Shown: positions 19,129-28,047, counted from the first letter of the stretch. The stretch is 50,438 nucleotides of DNA from Nitrospira sp. UBA2083 (GCA_002331625.1 DCZN01000080.1:293-50730); one strand, 5' to 3'. A program made the numbers and translations. The notes: generated by a model not told the origin, from the letters alone.

Positions 19129-19189
19129 TGTTCAAGACAGTTGCTGTCCCTCTATTTCTGTTCCTCGTCGGAATAACTGATCCGTAACT

Positions 19190-19516
19190 ATGTTTTCACG
19201 CATCACAGCCAAAATCACTGATCGTTTGACCAAACCACTCGTCAAACACTATAGCGGCTTGCCTCCAGAGTTGACTGCAGGGCATGATCTCCGTGAACAG
19301 ATGGAGGCACCCGCACTCGTTTTCATCCAAGAAACATCAGAGGGGGTGCTCCTGTTTCGTTTTACTTCCGACGGTCAGGTCGTTGGAGATACCTGGCATA
19401 TGACGATGGAGGAAGCGAAACAGCAAGCTTACTTTGAGTTTCCCGAGGTACTCTCCCCTTGGAAGTCAGTTCCTGCAGATGTGGAGGATGTGGTTGCGTT
19501 TGGGTTGGGTGACTAA
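19190..19516 (+). CDS. Conserved hypothetical protein, 108 aa
   Basis: Not assigned a function. The C-terminal half, GQVVGDTWHMTMEEAKQQAYFEFPEVLSPWKSVPADVEDVVAFGLGD, resembles a widespread small family of soluble proteins with a W-H...EEAK..A.FEF pattern. No good ribosome-binding site precedes the ATG, and the IS110 element ends shortly upstream, so its native leader may have been displaced. Confidence 0.65.
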   Translation: MFSRITAKITDRLTKPLVKHYSGLPPELTAGHDLREQMEAPALVFIQETSEGVLLFRFTSDGQVVGDTWHMTMEEAKQQAYFEFPEVLSPWKSVPADVEDVVAFGLGD

Positions 19517-19614
19517 CTCACTCCTAACCCTCTATACCCAGCCTCTGACTAGGTCCCCTAGCCTTAACTGCTTGAGATTCAGGCCTATTTAGGCCCATTA
19601 CCATAGCCATTACC

Positions 19615-19644
19615 TTGACGGATGAAGAGGTGGAGCCGTATAGT
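19615..19644 (+). promoter_or_regulatory. Sigma-70 promoter of nuoF
   Basis: TTGACG (19615-19620), an 18-bp spacer, then TATAGT (19639-19644). It occupies the region that would be the N-terminus if the TTG at 19615 were taken as start, so it argues for the downstream ATG at 19681. Confidence 0.65.
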
Positions 19645-19680
19645 ACGCCTTCCACTTGGAAAGTCACCGGACGGACAGCT

Positions 19681-20985
19681 ATGCCTACGGTCGCAGAACC
19701 ACGCCTTGTCCAACAGATCGAGGGAGCTCCTTGGGAGATCGAGGGGTATCTCAAAGTCGGCGGCTATGAAGCCTGGAAGCGGTGCGTGAAGGAATTGAAC
19801 GCGGCGCAAGTCATTGATGAGCTGAAGAAATCAGGCCTCCGTGGGCGGGGTGGCGCAGGATTTCCGACGGGTATCAAATGGGACAAGGTCCTCAACCATC
19901 GGGTCAAGGAACGCTATTTCGTCTGCAACGCCGGGGAGCACGAACCGGGTACGTTTAAGGATCGGCATTTGCTCAAGACCTTGCCGCACCAATTGATCGA
20001 AGGTTGCCTGATCGCCTCGTTCACGGTGCAAGCAAAAGCCTCATTCATCTACGTGAACCACGAGTACCATGAAGAACAGCAGAATCTGAAGAAAGCTATC
20101 GCCCAAGCGAAGGCCCACAGACTCCTGGGGAAGAACGTCCTGGGCAGCGGCGTCGATATCGAATTGGAACTCTTTGACGGTCATGGCAGCTACGTGGCCG
20201 GCGAAGAGACGGCGATGTTGGAATCGATGCAGGGCCGTCCCGCGATGCCGAGGCAGAAGCCACCGTTCTATCCGACGGATTTCGGCCTCTATGGCAAGCC
20301 CACTCTCGTCAATAATGTGGAGACGTTGTGCAACATTCCTCGAATTCTCCACAAAGGCGCCGCTTGGTTCACCCAAATCGGAACAGAGAAGTGTCCCGGT
20401 ACCATGATGTTTTCACTCAGCGGCTCGGTCAATCGGCCCGGGGTGTATGAGATGCCGATGGGCGTGACGATCCGTGAGTTGGTCGAGCGATGTGGCGGGG
20501 GTGTGCCGAATGGCCGCAAGATCAAAGCCGTGTTTCCTGGTGGTCCGGCCTTTTCCATGGTGACGGCCGATCAGCTCGATCTGCCCATGGATTTTGACTC
20601 CCTGAAAAAAGCCGGTACGGGGTTGGGGTCGGCCGGTGTGATCGTCGTCGACGATGCAACCTGTATGGTCGCCAAGACGCTGCACTTCTCCAATTTCTTC
20701 AAGAACGAAAGTTGCGGACAGTGCCCTCCCTGCCGAATGGGCACGAACAACTTGGCCGTGCTGATGACGAAGATCGAATCAGGGCAAGGCACGCAGAAAG
20801 ATTTGGACAGCATGCTGCAGCTCTGTGGATTCGTCAAAGGAACCGGGTACTGCACCCTCGTCACCGGTGCATCGGTCTTGGTGCAGAGCAGTTTGAAGTT
20901 GTTCCGTCACGAATACGAAGATCATATTCGGCTGCAGCGGTGTCCCTATCAGGAAACCCCGGCTGGGGTCGTCACTCATTCATAG
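19681..20985 (+). CDS. nuoF: NuoF-type NADH-binding flavoprotein subunit
   Basis: 434 residues from ATG 19681, chosen because a good promoter occupies the open frame upstream. It carries the NADH/FMN motifs GLRGRGGAGFPTGIKW, YFVCNAGEHEPGTFKDR and YVAGEETAMLESMQG, and the 4Fe-4S ligand motif ESCGQCPPCRMG with a later Cys in LQLCGFVKG. NuoF oxidises NADH in complex I or feeds NAD reduction in hydrogenase/formate dehydrogenase complexes. No nuoE, nuoG or other complex I genes are here. A 2Fe-2S ferredoxin follows after 8 bp, suggesting a free-standing NAD(H):ferredoxin module. Confidence 0.9.
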   Translation: MPTVAEPRLVQQIEGAPWEIEGYLKVGGYEAWKRCVKELNAAQVIDELKKSGLRGRGGAGFPTGIKWDKVLNHRVKERYFVCNAGEHEPGTFKDRHLLKTLPHQLIEGCLIASFTVQAKASFIYVNHEYHEEQQNLKKAIAQAKAHRLLGKNVLGSGVDIELELFDGHGSYVAGEETAMLESMQGRPAMPRQKPPFYPTDFGLYGKPTLVNNVETLCNIPRILHKGAAWFTQIGTEKCPGTMMFSLSGSVNRPGVYEMPMGVTIRELVERCGGGVPNGRKIKAVFPGGPAFSMVTADQLDLPMDFDSLKKAGTGLGSAGVIVVDDATCMVAKTLHFSNFFKNESCGQCPPCRMGTNNLAVLMTKIESGQGTQKDLDSMLQLCGFVKGTGYCTLVTGASVLVQSSLKLFRHEYEDHIRLQRCPYQETPAGVVTHS

Positions 20986-20993
20986 GAGGCGCC

Positions 20994-21329
20994 ATGCCGC
21001 GAGTGACCTTCCTGCACTCAGACGGGCGAAGCGGCGAAGTCGACGAGAACACGTCGCTCCTTGATGCCGCAAAAGAGTTGGGGTTTCGCTTGAACCACGA
21101 CTGTGGAGGCAATGCATCTTGTACGACGTGCCGGGTCGAAGTTCAGACGGGACAGGAGCATCTGTCAGAGATTGATTTCGATGAGCAAGATCTGTTGGAT
21201 CGCGAAGCGCTGACCGAACCGTGGCACCGTCTGGCGTGCCAAGCGCGTGTGCTGGGAGATGTCGTGGTGCGTGTGCCCGAAGCGAAATGGGGGAGTCCAC
21301 AACAAGCAACATCAGAGGCAAGGGGTTGA
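20994..21329 (+). CDS. 2Fe-2S ferredoxin
   Basis: 111 residues from the ATG after AGGAGG; a longer open frame upstream lies inside nuoF. Plant/adrenodoxin-like fold with NHDCGGNASCTTCRVEV and the fourth ligand in LACQAR (C-x5-C-x2-C...C). It carries single electrons in the cytoplasm and probably partners the adjoining NuoF-like flavoprotein. Confidence 0.9.
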   Translation: MPRVTFLHSDGRSGEVDENTSLLDAAKELGFRLNHDCGGNASCTTCRVEVQTGQEHLSEIDFDEQDLLDREALTEPWHRLACQARVLGDVVVRVPEAKWGSPQQATSEARG

Positions 21330-21405
21330 TATTCGAGGAAGAGGTGTTAGACTAACATTCTAGCTCGCTGGGGCGGGTTAGGTCGATCTATAGAGGAGGA
21401 CGACA

Positions 21406-21726
21406 ATGGTTACCATTACACAGGTGGCGGAGCAAAAGATCAAGGAATTGATGGCCGAGGAAAAGGATATAGTGGGATTGCGCGTGTATGTCCGCGGCGG
21501 TGGATGTCATGGCTATCAATATGGGATGGCCTTTGAATCCAAGATGGCCGAGGATGACACCATTATCGAAAAGGGTGATGTGAAGCTGATAATGGATTCG
21601 CAGAGCGCGCCCTTGCTGCAAGGCGCCGAAGTCGATTACGTGGACAGCGTGCAGGGCTCGGGATTCTCGATCAAGAACCCCCAGGCCAAAACGACATGCG
21701 GTTGCGGCAGCTCCTTTAGCGCATAA
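21406..21726 (+). CDS. A-type iron-sulfur carrier protein (HesB/IscA/ErpA family)
   Basis: 106 residues, standard length. Conserved GGGCHGYQYGMAF (C34) and the C-terminal CGCG pair supply the three cysteines that hold an Fe-S cluster. The family delivers clusters to apo-proteins. A strong GAGGAGG ribosome-binding site precedes it. Its place after nuoF and ferredoxin suits maturation of these clusters. The sequence does not separate ErpA from IscA. Confidence 0.93.
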   Translation: MVTITQVAEQKIKELMAEEKDIVGLRVYVRGGGCHGYQYGMAFESKMAEDDTIIEKGDVKLIMDSQSAPLLQGAEVDYVDSVQGSGFSIKNPQAKTTCGCGSSFSA

Positions 21727-21770
21727 ACAGTTCGACGGGCGCTATCGGAATGCCGACGATGAACCTCCTG

Positions 21771-21803
21771 GCTAAGACCGCTCACACCTCGAGCGGTCTT
21801 AGC
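21771..21803. terminator. 13-bp hairpin after the Fe-S carrier gene
   Basis: GCTAAGACCGCTC / GAGCGGTCTTAGC with a 7-nt loop, 44 bp after the stop. The T tract is weak, but the stem is long and perfect. It separates the nuoF group from the pterin genes. Confidence 0.7.
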
Positions 21804-21834
21804 CTATTGCTCCACCCACGAGACATCTGATCCC

Positions 21835-22239
21835 ATGTCACAGGTACATGTGACGAGGCGCTACCGCTTCTGCGCCGCTCATAGGCTTCACACGGATCTT
21901 CTTTCTCCTCAAGAGAATTGGGCTGTGTTCGGGAAATGTAATAACCCGAACGGGCATGGGCACAACTACGTGGTGCTGGTGACGATCATCAGCGGAACGC
22001 CACAAGGAGTGGGCACAATCGAGAGGCTTGACCACATCGTCAACGACACCATCATCGAGCGCTTTGATCATCACGATCTCAACGGCGATCCGGCGTTTGC
22101 CGTGCTGACCACGACGGGGGAAAACCTTGTCAAAGTGATCTGGGAGATCTTACAACCGTTACTACCGGCCGGCAGTCTTCGAAAGATCGGGGTCATCGAG
22201 ACGAGAGACAATTATTTCGAATACGCGGGCTCGACGTAA
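21835..22239 (+). CDS. 6-pyruvoyltetrahydropterin synthase (PTPS/QueD family)
   Basis: 134 residues. Zinc ligands H16 (CAAHRL) and H41/H43 (HGHNY), catalytic Cys35 in [14 protein letters not shown], and FDHHDLN and [13 protein letters not shown] downstream. The spacing [11 protein letters not shown] and the wording of these motifs resemble the animal-type PTPS that makes tetrahydrobiopterin more than E. coli QueD, whose motif is shorter. It acts on dihydroneopterin triphosphate, the product of the FolE encoded 16 bp downstream. Confidence 0.88.
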   Translation: MSQVHVTRRYRFCAAHRLHTDLLSPQENWAVFGKCNNPNGHGHNYVVLVTIISGTPQGVGTIERLDHIVNDTIIERFDHHDLNGDPAFAVLTTTGENLVKVIWEILQPLLPAGSLRKIGVIETRDNYFEYAGST

Positions 22240-22255
22240 GCGAGAGAGGAACACT

Positions 22256-22903
22256 GTGAGAAAGCAATCGAAGAGAGCACACCGACAAACATCGGTCGAG
22301 GACGTCAACGGGAGCGGACGGCCTCCTGACTTGCCGGTTCTCCAATCCTTGGTCACAGAAATGCTCCTGGCCCTTGGGGAAAAGCCGAGTCGAAACGGTT
22401 TGCTGAAGACTCCGGAACGCGTGGCCAAAGCATGGGCCTTTATGACGCAGGGCTATCAGCGCGATATCGACCATTTGTTGAACGGTGCGCTCTTTCCGAT
22501 CGAATACGACGAGATGGTCATCGTTAAAGATATCGATTTCTTCAGCATGTGTGAGCACCACCTGCTTCCGTTTTTTGGCCGGGCCCATGTCGGCTACCTG
22601 CCGAACAAGAAGGTCGTCGGCCTCAGTAAGATCCCGCGGATTGTCGATATGTTCGCCAGGCGTCTGCAAGTGCAGGAACGGCTGACGGTGCAAATTGCTG
22701 AAACATTGAGCAGCAAGCTGAATGCCCACGGCGTCGGTGTCGTCGTCGAGGCGCGACATCTCTGCATGATGATGCGTGGAGTGGAAAAACAGAACACCGT
22801 CGCCGTGACCAGCTCCATGTTGGGGGCCTTTCGCAGTCAGTCACAGACCCGTGAGGAGTTTCTCAAATTGATTCGCCGGGGCAGCGTCGGCGATCCCGAG
22901 TGA
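22256..22903 (+). CDS. folE: GTP cyclohydrolase I
   Basis: 215 residues, with a GTG start after GAGAGAGGA. The zinc and active-site block [22 protein letters not shown] (C99, H101/H102) and [31 protein letters not shown] are typical, and [14 protein letters not shown] supplies the second cysteine. It converts GTP to 7,8-dihydroneopterin triphosphate, the first step of folate, biopterin or queuosine synthesis. It forms an operon with PTPS, which points to a pterin cofactor or 7-deazaguanine product. The ~20-residue N-terminal extension is basic and variable. Confidence 0.95.
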   Translation: MRKQSKRAHRQTSVEDVNGSGRPPDLPVLQSLVTEMLLALGEKPSRNGLLKTPERVAKAWAFMTQGYQRDIDHLLNGALFPIEYDEMVIVKDIDFFSMCEHHLLPFFGRAHVGYLPNKKVVGLSKIPRIVDMFARRLQVQERLTVQIAETLSSKLNAHGVGVVVEARHLCMMMRGVEKQNTVAVTSSMLGAFRSQSQTREEFLKLIRRGSVGDPE

Positions 22904-22934
22904 CGGCGTAGTCTATACCCTGCCACCCGCCCGC

Positions 22935-23729
22935 TTACCGGATGACATCCGACACAAAAGACCGGACCATGTCGTTGAAGAGATCCGGTTGTTCCAGATT
23001 GGAAAGATGGGCCGCTTCTGGAATGACGGCCAAGCGGGCATTGGGGATCCTGTCCGCCATCAGCTTGGCATCGGAAGGCGGGGTCGGAAGATCAAGTTCA
23101 CCGACGATAATCTGAGTCGGACAGGTGATCTGTTCTAGGAGAGGAATGGAATCAGGCCGCTCGGCCATTGCCATCAGATCTCCGGCGATGCCACTGACTT
23201 GGTTGTTCTCGATCATCGTGCGCACCCCTTGAACCAGCTCCGGCCTCGTCCGGATCGTTGCGGGACTCAATAATTTCGGAACCATGATGTCCGCGATCGC
23301 TCCTGCTCCTTGTTTGTAGGCAATCTGCGCCATCTCAAATCGTGCCCGTTTCCCGTCCTCCGTGTCTGCCTGGGCCCTCGTATCGGCCAGGACCAGCCCT
23401 TTCACCAACTCGGGATATTTCCGATAAAACGCGAAGAGGATATATCCTCCCATGGACAGTCCGACGAATACCGCGTGCCGGATCGACAGATGGTCGAGCA
23501 GGCTGCGGACATCATCGGCGGCTTGGTCGAGTGTGTAGTGCCAGAGCGGCGCATCGGATTCGCCGTGTCCGCGCAGGTCAATCGTAATCACTCGGAACTG
23601 CGATGAGAGTGCTCGTGCCTGCTCCTGCCACATCGTACGGTTGAGCGGAAACGCATGGATGAAGACAAGGGGAAACCCGGTCCCCTGATCAGTGAATGCG
23701 AGGGTGATGCCGTTGATCTGAGCCAACAT
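22935..23729 (-). CDS. Alpha/beta hydrolase
   Basis: 264 residues from the ATG at 23729; an upstream start at 23762 would add 11 residues. The nucleophile elbow is GLSMGG (S92), the oxyanion region is FIHAFPLNRTMW, RGHGESDAP follows, the acid is in VGELDLPTPPSDA and the histidine is in EAAHLSNLEQP. It is close to 3-oxoadipate enol-lactonase-type and related small hydrolases, but the substrate cannot be stated. It converges with folE and is divergent from rarA. Confidence 0.88.
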   Translation of the reverse strand: MLAQINGITLAFTDQGTGFPLVFIHAFPLNRTMWQEQARALSSQFRVITIDLRGHGESDAPLWHYTLDQAADDVRSLLDHLSIRHAVFVGLSMGGYILFAFYRKYPELVKGLVLADTRAQADTEDGKRARFEMAQIAYKQGAGAIADIMVPKLLSPATIRTRPELVQGVRTMIENNQVSGIAGDLMAMAERPDSIPLLEQITCPTQIIVGELDLPTPPSDAKLMADRIPNARLAVIPEAAHLSNLEQPDLFNDMVRSFVSDVIR

Positions 23730-23850
23730 CGTCCGCTCCCTAGGATGCGGTGTTCGTATCATCGGCGGCTTCGATGGTCAAGCGGCGGTTTGCGATCATG
23801 GGGCGCTGCGTATACAATTCTCATCTTACTGTTTTGGGGACTGAACGACG

Positions 23851-25146
23851 ATGACGCGGTTACATCATGAGGGTCCTGATCTGTTCACCTCGCGGGACTA
23901 TAACGAGCCGGTCGATGCTCCGCTCGCGGAGCGGATGCGGCCACGTGCCTTCGCGGATTTCGTGGGGCAAGAGGACATCACCGCCCCAGACCGACCGCTG
24001 CGGCGCTCCATCGAGAGCGATCAGCTTTCCTCCGTGATCTTCTGGGGTCCGCCCGGTTCCGGAAAGACGACCTTAGCCCATCTCATTGCCCAGCATACGA
24101 AGGCCCAGTTTGTTCCGTTCTCCGCGGTGACCAGCGGCGTGCCCGAGCTGCGTACGATCATCAAGGCAGCCGAGCAACGCCGCTCGATGCACGGCCAACG
24201 AACCCTCCTCTTTGTGGATGAAATCCACCGTTTTAACAAGGCCCAGCAAGATGCGTTTCTCCCCCACGTCGAGCGAGGCAGCATCATTCTGCTCGGGGCG
24301 ACGACAGAAAATCCATCCTTCGAGATCATCAGCCCCCTCTTGTCCCGTTCTTTGGTTGTGGTGCTCAAGCCACTGACGGAAGAGGCCTTGGGACAGATTC
24401 TCGATCGTGCGCTCGCGGACTCCGATCATGGGCTGGGAACATGGCAGGCGCGCCTGTCGCCGGAGGCTCGACGGCGCTTGATCGCGTTCGGCAACGGGGA
24501 TGCGCGGGCTCTCCTCACGACAGTAGAGTTTATTGTGAGGCAAGCGCCGGCTGGACCAGATGGCACGCGTACGATCGATGAGGCGATGCTCGTCGCCGCC
24601 TTGAGCAAGAAGGCTCTGCGGTACGATAAGGCAGGCGAAGAACATTACAATGTCATCTCGGCCTATATCAAAAGCCTTCGCGATTCGGACCCAGACGGGG
24701 CCCTCTACTGGTTGGCTCGGATGCTGGACGCCGGAGAAGACCCAAAATTCATCGCTCGTCGAATGGTCATCTTCGCGTCCGAAGATATCGGCAATGCCGA
24801 TCCTTTGGCCCTCATTGTCGCCACGTCGGTCGCACAAGCCGTTCAGTTTGTCGGGCTCCCGGAAGCGCAGATCAATCTGGCTCATGGCACCACCTATCTG
24901 GCATCATGTCCGAAGGACAACGCCTCCTACGTCGGCCTGTTGGAAGCGCTGAAGGATGCATCCACACACGGGAATCTGGGAGTTCCGCTCCATCTCCGGA
25001 ACGCGGTCACCTCTTTGATGAAAGAACTGGAGTATGGAAGCAACTACCGGTATGTCCATGATGACCCCCAGGCCAAAACAGAGCAAACCCACCTCCCTCC
25101 CCTACTGAGCCACCGACGGTACTACCGCCCAAAGTCGCAGAAATAG
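23851..25146 (+). CDS. rarA: Replication-associated recombination protein A (RarA/MgsA AAA+ ATPase)
   Basis: 431 residues. LAERMRPRAFADFVGQEDI at the N-terminus, Walker A GPPGSGKTT near residue 66, Walker B LLFVDEIHRFNKAQQDAFLPHVE, sensor 1 GATTENPSFE, and the C-terminal DNA-clamp-loader-like region ending with YRYVHDDPQA ... YYRPKSQK. RarA acts at stalled replication forks. Length and motifs are those of the family. Confidence 0.95.
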   Translation: MTRLHHEGPDLFTSRDYNEPVDAPLAERMRPRAFADFVGQEDITAPDRPLRRSIESDQLSSVIFWGPPGSGKTTLAHLIAQHTKAQFVPFSAVTSGVPELRTIIKAAEQRRSMHGQRTLLFVDEIHRFNKAQQDAFLPHVERGSIILLGATTENPSFEIISPLLSRSLVVVLKPLTEEALGQILDRALADSDHGLGTWQARLSPEARRRLIAFGNGDARALLTTVEFIVRQAPAGPDGTRTIDEAMLVAALSKKALRYDKAGEEHYNVISAYIKSLRDSDPDGALYWLARMLDAGEDPKFIARRMVIFASEDIGNADPLALIVATSVAQAVQFVGLPEAQINLAHGTTYLASCPKDNASYVGLLEALKDASTHGNLGVPLHLRNAVTSLMKELEYGSNYRYVHDDPQAKTEQTHLPPLLSHRRYYRPKSQK

Positions 25147-25161
25147 GGCCAATTGTCCTCG

Positions 25162-25189
25162 TTTACATTCTTGTCTAATCGGTTATACT
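25162..25189 (+). promoter_or_regulatory. Sigma-70 promoter giving an apparently leaderless transcript
   Basis: TTTACA (25162-25167), a 16-bp spacer, then TATACT (25184-25189). The ATG of the PilZ gene begins 8 nt after the -10 box, so the predicted transcription start falls on or next to the start codon. Confidence 0.6.
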
Positions 25190-25196
25190 TAGAATA

Positions 25197-25589
25197 ATGA
25201 AACGAGGCGAAACCAGACCATCAGCGAGCGTGGCAGCCGTCAGTGAACGGAGAAAATTTGTCCGCGCCACGTTGGTCGGCTCCGCCTTGATTGCACCGAA
25301 GAGCGGCGGGCGTGCCTGTACGGCCGTCCTGGATAATGTCAACAAGATCGGGGCCGGGCTGCACACCAAAGAGCGCTTTCCATCGAATGAGCGTGTGACC
25401 GTCTCGCTGGCATTTCTTGATTCCGACCAAGTCGAACAACAAGAGAAGCTTGGTGGAACGGTGGCTTGGGTGAGGCCCTGGGAGAAGAAGGGCTATTTGG
25501 TCGGAGTGGTCTGGGATGAATTGGTGACCAAAGAGAAAAACCGCTGGCTCTACTACTATCTCGAAGAAACCCTCAAAGCCTCAGTCTGA
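25197..25589 (+). CDS. PilZ-domain protein
   Basis: 130 residues. The PilZ c-di-GMP motifs are seen as RRKFVR (RxxxR) near residue 20 and DNVNKIGAGL (usual D/NxSxxG, here with N for S). The remaining beta-barrel includes GTVAWVRPWEKKGYLVGVVW. Likely a single-domain c-di-GMP receptor. There is no ribosome-binding site and the promoter abuts the ATG. A GTG at 25227, just before the RRKFVR motif, is the alternative start. Confidence 0.78.
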   Translation: MKRGETRPSASVAAVSERRKFVRATLVGSALIAPKSGGRACTAVLDNVNKIGAGLHTKERFPSNERVTVSLAFLDSDQVEQQEKLGGTVAWVRPWEKKGYLVGVVWDELVTKEKNRWLYYYLEETLKASV

Positions 25590-25659
25590 CATTCTCGTCT
25601 ACAGCGCCCCCACGTGCCCATCGACAACCAACGTACCACGCCACAGTCGAAAGAGCCCC

Positions 25660-27501
25660 CTAACCCATGGAGACCAACTGTTGTTTTACAGTTTCCAATT
25701 CGGCCGACAGCGATTCCCAACGCGAGGTGAGTCGTTCCAGATTCCGCTTCCACTCCTCCTGTTCTTGATGCAGAAGATTCCACCGATCGAACTCGGCGTA
25801 CAGTTTCGGATCGGTGAGTTCGGCTTCTCTTGACTTGATCTTGGCCTCGGCCTCGGTAATTTCTGCTTCTGCTCGAGACACCTGCTTCTCCAATCGCGCA
25901 TGAGTTTTCGTGAGGTCTCGCCGCTCCCCTCCTCGCCCTTTCTGTTGAACTTGTTGTTCCATGGCACGGGTGGGGGCTGACGCTTGAGGGGATGAAGCGC
26001 CTTCGAGTTCCTCACGCGACTCCTTGATCGACTCGAACTCTTGAGCCTTCTTCCACAGATAATACTCGTAGTCGCCGATGAAGTTTCGAGCCTGTCCGTC
26101 TTCGATTTCGACGATGCGGGTGGCGATGCGTGCCAAAAACGTCGGGTCATGGGAAATGAAGATGATGGTTCCAGGGAACTCAGCCAGGGCATCCGTCAGC
26201 ACATCCACGGAAGCCGGGTCGAGATGGTTGGTCGGTTCATCCAGCAGCAACGTATTGGCGGGTTCGACCAGCATGCGGGCCAGGGCGACCCGGTTTCGCT
26301 CGCCACCGCTCAAGGCCTTGATGGGCTTTTTCTGATCCTGACCGGAAAACAGGAATGCGCCTGCGATCCCGCGAAGGAAATTCATTTCGGCATGCTTGGT
26401 GACTTCCTCGAGCGATTCGAGAATCGAGTGCTCGGGGTTCAAGGTCTCCGCCTGATGTTGGGCGAAGTAGTGCAAAGTCACGCCATGCCCGACGGTTCGG
26501 GTGCCGGTATCGGGAGGGAGCACGCCCGCGAGCATTTTTAAGAGCGTACTCTTGCCCGCCCCGTTTTCACCGACCAACGCCACGCGTTGGCCTCGCTCCA
26601 TGGAAAAGTCGAGCGTCTTGTACACCACCTTTTCACCGTAGCGTTTACTCGCTCCGACAAGCTCCAACACCTGACGGCCACTGGTCGACGGAAGAGGAAA
26701 CCGGAATTTGACCCGTTTCGGATCTCGTTGGACCTCGATCCGCTTCACTTTTTCCAACTGCTTCAGTCGCGATTGGACCTGGCTGGCCTTGTTTGCCTGG
26801 TACCGAAAACGGTCGACGAACTTCTGCACACGAGCAATCTCTTTGGACTGCCGAGTCGCCGAGGCCTGGAGTTGAGCGTCCCGTTCTGCCTTCAGCTTAG
26901 TGAAGAGCGAGTAGTTGCCGCGGTATTCCTCGATCTTGTGATGCCGGAGTTCCCAGATGTGCGTCACGACACGATCCAGAAAATCGGTGTCGTGGCTGAT
27001 GATCAGCAGGGTCATGCCGGATTGGAGCAGAAACTGTTCGAACCACCGTTGGGTCGGTTTATCCAAATGGTTGGTCGGCTCGTCGAGCATCAACACATCG
27101 GGGTTCGACAACAGCAGATGGGCAAGGGCGACGCGCATCCGGTAGCCTCCGGAGAGTTTCTCGACGGGACGACCGAAATCGGCTTCCGTGAATCCCAACC
27201 CCATGAGGATGCGCTTCGCTTCGTGCTCAGGGTACTCATCGCGATGGGCGGCATCGAGGGCGGTCTTGCCGGTGATGGTTTCCAATTCTTGCGGGAGATA
27301 GCCGATCCGAAGCCGAGGTCGCTTGCGGATGGAACCTTTGTCCGGTGATTCTTCGCCCAGGACCATGCGAAAGAGCGTCGTCTTGCCGGCGCCATTCGGG
27401 CCGACCAAGCCGACTCGTGAGTTCGGGCGAAGATGCGCGGAGGCCTCCGTAAGCAGCACCTTCGTGGAATATTGCTTGCTGACCGATTCAATTTGGAGCA
27501 T
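25660..27501 (-). CDS. ABC-F family ATPase
   Basis: 613 residues from ATG 27501 after GGAAGG. Two ABC cassettes on one chain: Walker A GPNGAGKTT and GENGAGKST, signatures LSGGYRMRVALA and LSGGERNRVALA, Walker B LMLDEPTNHLD and LLLDEPTNHLD, and no membrane domain. A linker rich in basic helices (FVDRFRYQANKASQVQSRLKQLEKVKRIEV) joins them, and a C-terminal coiled coil follows (about 530-613). ABC-F proteins act on the ribosome (translation rescue or resistance). The sequence resembles the Uup/YheS-type housekeeping members. Its exact subfamily is uncertain. Confidence 0.92.
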   Translation of the reverse strand: MLQIESVSKQYSTKVLLTEASAHLRPNSRVGLVGPNGAGKTTLFRMVLGEESPDKGSIRKRPRLRIGYLPQELETITGKTALDAAHRDEYPEHEAKRILMGLGFTEADFGRPVEKLSGGYRMRVALAHLLLSNPDVLMLDEPTNHLDKPTQRWFEQFLLQSGMTLLIISHDTDFLDRVVTHIWELRHHKIEEYRGNYSLFTKLKAERDAQLQASATRQSKEIARVQKFVDRFRYQANKASQVQSRLKQLEKVKRIEVQRDPKRVKFRFPLPSTSGRQVLELVGASKRYGEKVVYKTLDFSMERGQRVALVGENGAGKSTLLKMLAGVLPPDTGTRTVGHGVTLHYFAQHQAETLNPEHSILESLEEVTKHAEMNFLRGIAGAFLFSGQDQKKPIKALSGGERNRVALARMLVEPANTLLLDEPTNHLDPASVDVLTDALAEFPGTIIFISHDPTFLARIATRIVEIEDGQARNFIGDYEYYLWKKAQEFESIKESREELEGASSPQASAPTRAMEQQVQQKGRGGERRDLTKTHARLEKQVSRAEAEITEAEAKIKSREAELTDPKLYAEFDRWNLLHQEQEEWKRNLERLTSRWESLSAELETVKQQLVSMG

Positions 27502-27726
27502 CGACACAAACCTTCCGTATGAGAGTGAATAACGAGGTCACTCGAAATGGATTCGAAACCGCGAGAGAAATTAGCTGGTCGGGAGGCGAGGCAGCTGAAG
27601 GAAATTGAATCTGGTCGATGCGGACAGCGTGAACATTCTAGAATCCAGAAACACCTGTGGGTTTTATCCGTCGGCAGCCGTTACGAGAAACCGATGATCA
27701 ACCGACCGTACGCACGAAGTGCGGTT

Positions 27727-27802
27727 TGGTGGAGCTGGCCGGGATTGAACCGGCGACCTCGTGAATGCCATTCACGCGCGCTCCCAACTGCGCTACAGCC
27801 CC
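27727..27802 (-). tRNA. tRNA-Ala (anticodon GGC)
   Basis: 76 nt. Acceptor GGGGCTG pairs with CAGCTCC, the anticodon stem CGTGA/TCACG encloses loop ATGGCAT (anticodon GGC), the T loop is GTTCGAACC-like, and CCA is encoded. Isolated gene between the ABC-F gene and purA. Confidence 0.95.
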
Positions 27803-27972
27803 ACCCTAATCAAAACGGGAAGAAAGCAGAATACACTCGCAAAATTAAGGCGTTGAGAACGAGAGGGCATGCTAACACGCAGATACAGGCCAGTCAAGAA
27901 AGCATCGGCTGATGATGCCGTACCAGTTCAGTATGCGAAGAGTTCAGCGTCCAAATATCTCTGGCAAGTGGC

Positions 27973-28001
27973 TTGACAAAACACGAGGCCACACCTACCA
28001 T
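27973..28001 (+). promoter_or_regulatory. Predicted purA promoter
   Basis: TTGACA (27973-27978), a 17-bp spacer, then TACCAT (27996-28001). The predicted start (about 28008) lies only a few bases before the terminator hairpin at 28012-28047. Confidence 0.55.
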
Positions 28002-28011
28002 GAGCCCCCTT

Positions 28012-28047
28012 GGCTCTGATCTCCCAATCGGGTCAGAGCCATTTTTT
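28012..28047 (+). terminator. Intrinsic terminator in the purA leader (possible attenuator)
   Basis: The stem is GGCTCTGA / TCAGAGCC, with inner CCC/GGG pairing, followed by ATTTTTT. It points toward purA and has no plus-strand gene before it. An upstream GAGCC (28002-28006) could pair with the 5' arm GGCTC and prevent the terminator, but only if transcription starts upstream of 28002. Confidence 0.7.

Noticed and set aside
19615..19680. N-terminal extension of NuoF starting at TTG 19615
   Set aside because: This stretch contains a good -35/-10 pair and its translation is not part of the NuoF family.
27547..27912. 121-codon plus-strand ORF
   Set aside because: It overlaps the tRNA-Ala gene on the opposite strand and shows no protein features.
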